Assembly: GCA_020086605.1 (NCBI GenBank)
Contig: JACBWW010000017.1
Location: 22,375,256 to 22,439,255, forward strand
DNA length: 64,000 nucleotides
Direction of reading: 5' to 3'
Source: Lanius collurio
Lineage: Eukaryota > Chordata > Aves > Passeriformes > Laniidae
The notes under the pieces were generated by a model. The model searched no databases. It saw nothing but the letters and a program-made list of their open reading frames with translations, and was not told the origin of the DNA. This document shows, one piece after another, positions 16,748 to 26,000 of this stretch; positions within the stretch are counted from its first letter, which is position 1; each line of letters opens with the position of its first letter. Position numbers and translations under genes: made by a program.

Positions 16748-17034
16748 TGTTGAGGTACCTGTCCCCTGAAGTCCCAGGGGGAGGGACCCTGCAGGGTACG
16801 GGTCTGTCCCTGTCCCCATGTCACGTGTGCCCCATACCTGTTCCTGACTGGGTGGTTTTGGGTACCTGGACCCGGGGAAGAGAGCAGGGTCCCATGACTG
16901 GCGTCTGCCTGGGAACTCCAGCCATGCTGGAGGAATAAATCATCTCTGAACATCTATAAAAGATATCGCTTCATCTTTCCTTCCAAGTTCATCGCTGTCT
17001 TACACTTGTTGTAAGGATTCCCCTCATTACAACA
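16748..17034 (+). repeat. 5' LTR
   Basis: A 287-bp direct repeat with the 3' LTR, starting tgttgagg and ending attacaaca (TG...CA). It carries AATAAA at 16934-16939 and TATAAAAG at 16955-16962. Shared landmarks with the other LTR include gggagggaccctgcagggta, catgtcacgtgtgccccata, agagagcagggtcccatgac and gttgtaaggattcccc. Confidence 0.93.
16955..16962 (+). promoter_or_regulatory. LTR TATA box
   Basis: TATAAAAG, about 80 bp before the end of the 5' LTR. The same motif (tataaaaa) is present at the corresponding place in the 3' LTR. A transcript would start near 16985, giving a short R/U5. The AATAAA hexamer lies upstream of the TATA box, in U3. Confidence 0.6.
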
Positions 17035-17036
17035 AA

Positions 17037-17054
17037 TGGTGGAGAATGTGGGCA
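17037..17054 (+). other. Primer-binding site, tRNA-Ala type
   Basis: TGGTGGAGAATGTGGGCA starts two bases after the 5' LTR. Its reverse complement, TGCCCACATTCTCCACCA, matches the 3' end of a vertebrate tRNA-Ala(AGC)-type acceptor stem plus CCA, as I know it. The match continues into the T loop (…ttcgatccc, 17055-17063) with one extra base. Leu, Lys, Pro, Trp and His tRNA ends fit clearly worse. Confidence 0.7.
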
Positions 17055-17158
17055 TTCGATCCCTGAAAATGATTTCTAAAGGTCCGGAGTACACCGACAT
17101 GAATTGTGAGTAATTGAACTTTCTTATCGTCTTGTTTTTGGCTGTACTTTCTGACCAG

Positions 17159-17536
17159 ATGGAGAAATCAGAGGAGTTGTGGCTATCTGAGCCACAGAAA
17201 AGAATGTACTTGGAAGTGAAAGAAATTCTAGCGAAACAAAATGCAAAACTGGACCCAGGACATTTAGAACACTTTTTAAACTGGCTTTTCAAGAATTTCT
17301 TTTATGTCACTCGAGACTTAATTTTTGATGTTGGTTTTCCTGTAACTAGAGGGAACAATTTTTGGAAAGAAATCAATGAGTAGATAATGATCCAGTCAAG
17401 AAGTGGAATGGTAGTAGAATTGATCCTAGCATCTTTTGCCATTGAAGATGCTCTCATAAAGCATATACTCGATCCCAGTAACACAGAGGTGCCTGTGGCT
17501 GAGGTGGCTGCAGTGAAAGGCACCCAGCCCCCCTAA
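17159..17536 (+). pseudogene. gag-like remnant, matrix region
   Basis: The frame starts at an ATG at 17159 just after a ctgaccag stretch and runs 74 codons to a TAG at 17381-17383, then continues in the same frame to a TAA at 17534-17536. The first part is predicted to be helical (…SEPQKRMYLEVKEILAKQNA…, then hydrophobic/aromatic FLNWLFKNFF) and resembles in layout the N-terminal matrix segment of betaretrovirus-like (ERVK) Gag. The family assignment rests on pattern recognition, not a search. The internal stop and a frame change after 17536 make it non-functional as it stands. I see no capsid major homology region and no zinc knuckles downstream. Confidence 0.6.
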
Positions 17537-18050
17537 AAGCACAAGCCATAGAGCAGACCCCATCCCTGTGTCGGAGTGCACTCCTGAGCGACAGCGGGCG
17601 AGAGAGCGATGACGAAGACACCGGATGTGAGAGTGGACTCCTAGGGGTCTCCGAGGTATTCTTACAGTGAATAAAGAAGGACAGCTAGTAGAAATAGCTG
17701 CTGAAAAGCACAAAAAGCAAGCAGCGAGAGCACAGGCGCGAGCAGCAGAGCAAGCAGCGAGGGCGGCAGCAAGAGTGGCGGCAGCAGAGGCGCAACCCGG
17801 TGGTGGCCGCCCAGCGCTGCGTGGCGAGCGACGGTCGGAGCCCGAGCCCCGTGCCAAGAAAGGAAGCGGTGATAGCGGCAGTCGCTATGGCAACCGTGGT
17901 GAGCCACGCCAAGCCGAGCCAGAGCGGTGTGGGGGCAAGAAGGGAACCGTGCTAGCCCAGGGCCACACAGCCAACAGCAGCACGGCCGACAGCAGCACAT
18001 CCGACAGCAACACAGCCGACAGCAGCACAAGCCGACAGCCACACGGCTGA
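17537..18050 (+). pseudogene. gag-like remnant, acidic then Ala/Arg-rich segment
   Basis: Two frames follow one another. An acidic stretch (containing SGRESDDEDTGCESG, about 17569-17668) is followed, in another frame (open 17631-18050), by a helix-forming Ala/Arg/Gln-rich segment (KKQAARAQARAAEQAARAAA) and a basic Gly/Ser stretch, ending in the minisatellite-coded Ser/Thr/Asp repeats. The base composition is strikingly GC-rich compared with the flanks. The frame changes suggest decay of one former gag reading frame. No catalytic or nucleocapsid motif is seen. Confidence 0.5.
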
Positions 18051-18090
18051 CAGCCACACAGCCGACAGCCACACAGCCGACAGCAGCAGC
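17968..18090 (+). repeat. Minisatellite inside the LTR element
   Basis: Imperfect tandem units of about 15 bp of the type gccgacagccacaca / gccgacagcagcaca. On the plus strand it codes for Ser/Thr/Asp/Ala-rich repeats (TADSSTSDSNTADSSTS). Unit boundaries vary between CAGCAGCACA and CAGCCACACA versions. Confidence 0.8.
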
Positions 18091-18421
18091 GGTGGCAGCG
18101 CCGGCGGTACAAAGCTGCGCACACGCAAACGCCTCACAGGGCGCGGCCGTGCAGCCGCACGAACGCCCGGAAAGCGTGGAGCACGTTGTGGGGCTCCAGA
18201 GGAGAAGCGAGCACAGCGCCAAACTGTGGTGCAGAGGGGGCTGAAGGCGGAGCAGCCGGCAGTGGCAGAGTGTAGCATCAGCACGGCCAGACCGGACCCG
18301 TGCGGCCCCAAACACGATCCCGAGGAGTTGAAACCCCATGACAGGAACGTGCTGGCGGCCCTGGCCCCGGCGGTCCCAGCTCCAGCAGCTCCAGTGTGAG
18401 AGCAAGCAAAACTGAAAGTGA

Positions 18422-18907
18422 AAGCAAGAACAAAGCAAGGCGGAAAAGAAAAAAATTATCACAGCTAGGGTTTTTGGAACTGTAAAATGGTATAATGTAC
18501 AGAAAAATTACGGTTTCTTATTGAGAAGATATACAGGAGAAAGTAATTTTGTCCATAAATCTGCTATTGTGAAAAATAACCCCAAAAGTGATGTTCCAAG
18601 CTTAGAAGAAAGAGAAAGGGTGGAGTTTAAAATTGTACAAGGAAGAAAGGGCCCACAAGCAGCATGTGTTACAGGCCCTGGGGGTGTCCCTGTCAAAGGT
18701 AGTAGATATGCTAGACAGTATCCCCATAATCCCTATCCTTTGCCCTATCCCACCTTCCCCTTTTATCCCATGCCCCTTTATCCTCCATATATGCCCAGCC
18801 CAAATTGCCATTTCTGGTTCCCCTCACAAAACCAGCCGTTTCCATTTGCCATGAACTCCTTTGCAATGCCGATGGGGGGGATGAAAAGCAGGGAGGGAAG
18901 AAATTAA
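18422..18907 (+). CDS. Captured Y-box (YBX-family) cold-shock domain ORF
   Basis: A 161-codon frame open from a TGA at 18419 to a TAA at 18905-18907. From about codon 9 it encodes a full ~88-residue cold-shock domain, a nucleic-acid-binding OB fold: FGTVKWYNVQKNYGF (RNP1 region), NFVHKSAIVKNNP (RNP2 region), VEFKIVQG, and VTGPGGVPVKGSRYA, the Y-box family signature. It aligns with vertebrate YBX1/2/3 without indels, with a little over half of the residues identical to YBX1 as I recall it. The aromatic/His RNA contacts (W of KW, F of YGF, F and H of FVH) are kept. The GPGGVPVKGSRYA wording is closest to YBX2, the germ-cell member. The usual basic/acidic YBX tail is replaced by a ~64-residue Pro/Tyr/Phe-rich tail (YPHNPYPLPYPTFPFYPMPL…). 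There is no in-frame ATG before the domain, so it was probably the end of a longer fused frame. A Ser/Lys/Arg-rich segment lies just upstream in another frame, the shift falling near an A-run at 18449-18455. Confidence 0.85.
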   Translation, partial: KQEQSKAEKKKIITARVFGTVKWYNVQKNYGFLLRRYTGESNFVHKSAIVKNNPKSDVPSLEERERVEFKIVQGRKGPQAACVTGPGGVPVKGSRYARQYPHNPYPLPYPTFPFYPMPLYPPYMPSPNCHFWFPSQNQPFPFAMNSFAMPMGGMKSREGRN

Positions 18908-19112
18908 CTGTCATTTTCTAAGATTCCAACACGTACAGAAAGGAAAAAACCCTCTCTTGACTCAGTTTCCATCTGAAGCATGCTCAAGTGCTGTCTCCCT
19001 TTTGATCCTCCAAAGAAAATCTGTTTGGACATTTGGGGATCCAAGAAAGTGCCTTCCTTTCCTTTGAAAATGTTTTGTTGTTTATCCAACTATTTCCAAT
19101 GTTATTTTATTT
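18908..19112 (+). other. Element 3' internal non-coding stretch
   Basis: About 200 bp between the cold-shock ORF and the polypurine tract. I see no domain and no poly(A) tail that would mark a separately inserted processed pseudogene. Confidence 0.5.
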
Positions 19113-19128
19113 AAAAAGAAAGGGTGAA
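19113..19128 (+). other. Polypurine tract
   Basis: The purine-rich sequence aaaaagaaagggtgaa lies directly before the 3' LTR (one t between), in the place where plus-strand synthesis is primed in LTR elements. Confidence 0.7.
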
Positions 19129-19129
19129 T

Positions 19130-19420
19130 TGTGGAGGTGCCTTCCCCTGAAATCCCTGGGGGAGGGACCCTGCAGGGTACGGGTCTGTCTCTGTCCCTGC
19201 TCCCATGTCACGTGTGCCCCATACCTGTTCCTGACTGGTGTGTGTGCCTGGGGCCTGAGAAGAGAGCAGGGTCCCATGACTGGGGAGTTGCCCTGGGAAC
19301 TCCAGCCATGTGGCTGGAGGAATAAAATAATCCCTGAACATCTATAAAAAATATCACTTCACCTTTCCTTCCAAGTTCATCTTTATCTTAGATATGTTGT
19401 AAGGATTCCCCATTACAACA
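19130..19420 (+). repeat. 3' LTR
   Basis: A 291-bp copy of the 5' LTR, starting tgtggagg and ending attacaaca, with the AATAAA and TATAAA motifs kept. By eye 85-90% identical to the 5' LTR, with several small indels. Confidence 0.93.
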
Positions 19421-19426
19421 CTGAAG
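19421..19426. repeat. Target-site duplication, right copy
   Basis: ctgaag, identical to 16742-16747. Confidence 0.85.
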
Positions 19427-19809
19427 TACTTTGACACTTCCAGGTAATGGGATAGGATAATACACACGACACTTTTGAACAGGGGTGTTTAAAACTTGCT
19501 GAGGGCTGAGCCTGATGAACTCTGGTCAGCCCAACCTCACATCCTCTGATAGCACATGGCTTTTTAGATAGAAGGCACCAAATACACATTACTGCTGCTC
19601 AGTGAAGCCATCCAGCCATGTTCTGCTGCATTCAAGTAGTTGGCCAATTCAGTGAACCTGTACATTTATACAGTTGTTTTCAGGTACGTAGTTACTTAAT
19701 GGACCACGAGGCAGGGATTAACTGAGTGGACAGATAACTGGTTATGAAATGGCTGAATATAATAAATTGTAAAGCAGTACATAGAGCTTGTGCTCTTAAC
19801 TGGCTATTG

Positions 19810-20054
19810 ACACAGCCTCAGGGTGCACCAGGGGATGTCCAGATTGGACATCTGGAAGAATTTCTTCACTGAAGGGGTAGTCAGGCATTGGAATGGTCTG
19901 CCCAGGAAGGTGGTGGAGTCACCATGCCTGGAGGTGTTCAAAAGACAACAAGACACGGCACTGAGTGCTGTTGTTTAGTTGGCAGGGGAACTGTTTGTTC
20001 CAAGGTTGGACTCAATTGTCGTGGAGGCCGTTTCCAACCTTTATGATTCTATGA
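19810..20054 (+). mobile_element. CR1 LINE 3'-end fragment
   Basis: The sense strand of the CR1 3' end: tggaagaatttcttcactga, agtcaggcattggaatggtc, tgcccaggaaggtggtggag, tcaccatgcctggaggtgtt, then aaggttggactcaattgtc and the end tttatgattctatga. 5'-truncated. Confidence 0.9.
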
Positions 20055-20262
20055 GCCTTTTCCACTTCTGTTGCAGGGAAGCAAAGGGATACCACATTGA
20101 GTTCAAATTTTCTCACTGTCCTACTGGATTACTATTCAGACACAAAGGGTTTGGTACTGGCTAAAAGCTGGTCATGTTTATCTTCAGATGCTTGTTATGT
20201 ATCAATTCAACAGCACAACAGAATTCCAATGGGAATAAAGTTGTGTTTTTTGTTAAAATCAT

Positions 20263-20268
20263 TTTATT
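20263..20268 (-). terminator. ICA1: Poly(A) signal, distal (ICA1)
   Basis: AATAAA on the minus strand in the context tttaataaaatgatttt, about 790 nt after the ICA1 stop codon. Confidence 0.55.
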
Positions 20269-20933
20269 AAAGAGTTAATGTCACAACAAGCTCAAAATAA
20301 CACATGCTTCAGAAATAAACTGGATGAGAAATTCTCAGAACAGAAACAGAAATGGCTTGAAGGCATGGTAAAGCATCGGTTCCAAGAAACTTCTGCAAAC
20401 AGGTGCAAATTCTGTTGGTGCAATGGAGAAAAAACTCAGAACTAAGAAGCCTCCTGGGCATGACTTCTCTTTATGTAGTGCAGTTTATCACATAAGTTAG
20501 ATTGGCAAGGGCACAATTTCGATGGCTGCACAGACCCAAATTTACGTCTTCGATAATTAACTCCAGCACAGGTTTTTCAACTGTGAGTACTAACAAAACA
20601 AATTAATTGACATCTTAACATAGCAGTAGTAGATATATTATATACATGACAGATGTTTCACTCATGCAGCCTCTTCAGTTACATGATTTTTTTTAAATTT
20701 ACTCAAGAAACATTATAAAAAAATAGGTTTGCAATTTGTATTTCACTCTGGTGTTAGCTCCACATCACCCCAGGCAAAGACAGTGTTTCAGCAGATAGTC
20801 TAATTTGGCAAGAAATCTGCCCTAATTCTTAACCTCATTTTTGTAAGTCCACGTAGAAAATAAATGCAAACTCTTTATACAAAACAAGAGCAAGTAACTG
20901 TACCTATAGAAAAGGGGATTGATTCCCTTTAGT

Positions 20934-20939
20934 TTTATT
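20934..20939 (-). terminator. ICA1: Poly(A) signal, proximal (ICA1)
   Basis: AATAAA on the minus strand (tgataataaaactaaag), about 115 nt after the stop. It would give a short 3' UTR. Confidence 0.35.
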
Positions 20940-21053
20940 ATCATGGCACATACTTTATAGTTTCACAACAGCATACTAATTTTCATTTAGTATTTTTAAA
21001 CTCCAAAAGAGTGTTTATGAAGAGAAGAATGTGAATTACCAGGGGCAGCCGAC

Positions 21054-22907
<1,854 letters not shown>

Positions 22908-23003
22908 CTTTCACAGGTATCTTGTCGTCATTCACATTCAGGCAGTGTGGTTTCTGTGCTGGCTGTGGTATTGATGGTGGGCTCACACTGCTGGCTGCCC
23001 ATC
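22908..23003 (-). CDS. ICA1: Candidate ICA1 cassette exon (32 codons)
   Basis: On the minus strand, tgaattttag|GATGGGCAGC opens a 96-nt stretch ending GTGAAAG|gtgata. It is open in exactly the frame needed between the flanking exons (phase 1 in and out) and a multiple of three, so it can be included or skipped without changing the frame. It encodes a Pro/Ser-rich then polar peptide: WAASSVSPPSIPQPAQKPH, then CLNVNDDKIPVK. In the human reference isoform as I recall it, the two flanking exons are joined directly. The correct frame, both splice sites and non-random composition support a real exon. No transcript evidence is available here. Confidence 0.65.
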
Positions 23004-26000
23004 CTAAAATTCAGGAATACAGCAGCATTAGCATGAGGAGTGACTTTACTAACTCCAGCACCCCAGAGTCTGGCAGCATCAGACAGCAGAGCACAGTATT
23101 AGGTTTGTGGCAATTCATATCTGTCCTTGTACACACAAAGTCAGCAGTCAGACTGCAGAGGAGCAACATCCTTCACAAGAGAGTATCTACAGATCACCTC
23201 CATCATCTCCACATTCAGGCAACTATACTCTTTTCAAACCTTTAACCTGGCTAAAAAAGATTTTTGTTTCTCGTATTGAATCACAGGTAATACTCATTCA
23301 CAGAAAGGCCAGTTCAGTAATCATGTCAAACACAGCTGTAGGGAGAAGAATCACTTACATTTGGGTGGAAATACCATACATAATAAACATTTTTTTCCAA
23401 CTTTCTTTACTTCTAAAGTTCCAAAGAATTTAATTTCATCCACTGCTCCAGACAAACCTTAATTAGAGACCTTAGATTTTTTAGTTATTTTTGAAGTAAT
23501 TCCATTAAAAAGATAATTTATTGCAAAACACTGAACAATTAAATTCAAGATCAATTACTTCAAGTTAACTTAAAACTACATTTTAATGGAGTATTTCTTT
23601 TTGTTCTTTATTTGAAAGGATCTTCTCAGCAAGAAGAGAGCAACTGTGCAAGAAAAAGAGTAACAATTTTTACATGCGTATTCCATTTCCACAAAAGAGT
23701 AATGATAAATAGAGTTAATGAGGCCAGATGAACAGGCTGGTAAAGTGAACCAGGGGGAGTATAATGCAGAATAGGAAAAAGAAAACCCAAACCAATTTTT
23801 GTCCCTGACTTAAGGTATTTAAATTCATATCCTTTATTACATTTAGAGGACTAGAGTTAATATTTCTAATTTAATTAATATCTCCTTTAAGTTTGGCCTG
23901 GTCAATTATCTATCTAATTTGGCAGTATCACAAACAGGATGCTCATCCATGCACCCAGTTGCCATTTCTTTATTCAGTCTCTTTTTTCTACAAGTTCATG
24001 CTTTCCCATCCTTTTTCACTCTTTTTGTCCTTCCTCCTCTTACTTTCTGCACTTTTGGGAGCCCTGTCAGATACTGGCACCCAGCATCCTGACAGGTAAT
24101 GCAACAACCACATCAGTCACATCAACCCTTCCTCTCAGTAGATTATTCTCATCACTTTCTGATCTTACCTTGCCTATAAAAGGTCTAAAGCCCAAGCTGT
24201 GTCATAAAAAGAGGCAAGGAGAGTTTTTCTATAAAATCACATGAATTAGGAAGGAAATTTAAAGCCACAAACATCCTCTGTATCTCTAAGGAAACTAACC
24301 AAAAACTTCAAAATCTGGATGCAGAATGCTCACATGTATTTGCTCTAGATGAAGGTGATAAAGGCTTGTGAGCCAGCCTGTGGCCTCTGAAAGTGAGGTT
24401 TTAGAGTTTAATCTTTCAAATAAGCAAATCTGAATGACAAGTAATGGAAAGCATGGCATTACCTCTTCAGAATGACATACTTTTCCAGGCATTTTCTCTG
24501 CTTGTGTTACAAAGGAGAACAGCAGAGGACATTATACACAACTACAGTAGACTGCAATGCTTTTGTGTGCTTGGAGATGCATTGTGAGAAAGGGTTTGAT
24601 AAGGCAATGAATGACAACAGGTAAAGGCAGCCACTTAAACAAATAGAGCCAAATCCTAATCTGATAGAAATGAATGGGAGCTCTGCCAGAAACTTTCTGT
24701 GCAAGTCCCAGTAACTTCAGGGAGATGAGGAACTGGCTCCCTGAGACAACACTAATGTTCCTTTACACTGGTGTGCTCAGCAGGTCAGAGAGCAAAACAC
24801 TTCAGACCAATGAACTCCTCTGTCCTCCTTCTGAGTCCCTGGACCAAGGCCTGGGAGCAGCACATCCGTGAGAGATGCTGTGGCCTGGCTGTCTGTTTAA
24901 AGAAATTCAGGTAGCTCTAGAGTCACTTAGAAAAACAAAAAGAACATAACAATAGCAACAAAAAAATCCAACCAACTACGTTCCAAAAAATACAGGATGT
25001 TTTCATAATGAAATTACTGATCTGTGAAGGTACTGAGAAAGATTGACACAGAATTTTTATTAAATACTTTCATGAATTATGTTTTTAGTGAGCTACAGAA
25101 AACAACTTTGCCTTTCAAAACCAAAGGGCAGCCTATCAGTTTGAAAGCAGTTGTTGGCCCTAAGCCTGTTTTGGTTTGCCTGTTCACAGGATGGCTTTGT
25201 TACATGACCAGACAAAAAGGTTATTGCCAAGACAGCAAGGAAACCAAACAGCTTGCTGTTCAGCAAGCATCTTCACAAACATTGCAACAATTAAATTTAG
25301 AAATGGAAATGGTGAGCTGTGCATTTTCTTAGCAACTAGAATATATGCACATGTAGGGAGATAAAGAGAAGCCCTTAATGGTATAAATGAGTAAGTAAAT
25401 GAGGCCCACAGACATCATGAAAAGAGAAAGCCAATGCTCCCTCTGACAAAGTAGAAAGGTAACTGAACTACAGAGCTGTATCTGGAGAAGAATCTAAAAG
25501 ATATGTTGGGAGCATGCTTTGTTTCTATTATATATATACACACACACACACATTTATATGTATTTCAAACCAGCACCTGGTAGCTCCATAGCAATTCAGA
25601 GTCCCATTGTGCTGGATCCTGCCTATAAATACAGCCAGAGAAAACTCTGAGCTGGGAATTCCTGACCCTAACAGTTTATAACCTGCATAGCATTGTGCCT
25701 GTTTTACAGATTAAGATCTGAGGCAGAGAGAAAACAAAGCCCCAAAGATTTATGAGAGTGCTTAACATAAAATAAGTAAGTAATCCCACTGAAGTTAATA
25801 GAAAAGTTAATGTGCTTAAAGTTAAGCATGTGAGTTTTAAGAATCTTTATGGTCTTAAGGCCAAATTCACACAGGAAGTATGCAACATTGAGGCTACAGT
25901 GTAGCACCTCACACTGAATAATTATTAAGCAATCCTACAAGTTAGGGGGAAAAAAAGTGTAGATGTATCAGAAGTCCTCAGCAAAAATATAATTCATATA

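Larger units (their letters stand above)
16748..19420 (+). mobile_element. Non-autonomous LTR retroelement carrying a Y-box cold-shock domain
   Basis: A complete 2673-bp provirus-like element: 5' LTR (16748-17034), tRNA-Ala-type primer-binding site (from 17037), gag-like remnant (17159-18050), minisatellite, cold-shock-domain ORF (18422-18907), polypurine tract (19113-19128) and 3' LTR (19130-19420), flanked by the 6-bp repeat ctgaag. No protease, reverse transcriptase, integrase or envelope is visible, so it would depend on another element for mobility. The two LTRs differ by roughly 10-15% by eye, implying an old insertion. The gag frame is broken by a stop and by frame changes, whereas the cold-shock frame is open. 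It lies between two convergent genes and is transcribed in the GLCCI1 direction. Confidence 0.9.
20244..21053 (-). other. ICA1: ICA1 3' UTR
   Basis: The AT-rich stretch after the ICA1 stop. Minus-strand AATAAA hexamers lie at 20934-20939 and 20263-20268; the latter is the likely distal end. The left boundary is estimated from that signal. Confidence 0.6.

Noticed and set aside
17662..18462. 266-codon minus-strand frame across the LTR element
   Set aside because: It is the antisense shadow of the GC-rich, repeat-bearing gag-like block; its Cys/Leu repeats come from the minisatellite.
18422..18907. Cold-shock domain as LIN28 or CSDE1 instead of YBX
   Set aside because: LIN28 would show a CCHC pair and a different RNP1 wording, and CSDE1 has multiple divergent domains. 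The KNNP and VTGPGGVPV signatures are specific to Y-box proteins.
18521..18907. Short gene starting at the 18521 TTG
   Set aside because: That start lies inside the cold-shock domain; the domain begins upstream near 18446.
24473..24510. Possible ICA1 exon ending GAAGAG|gtaatg
   Set aside because: It leaves phase 0 where phase 1 is needed, so it would disrupt the conserved C-terminus.
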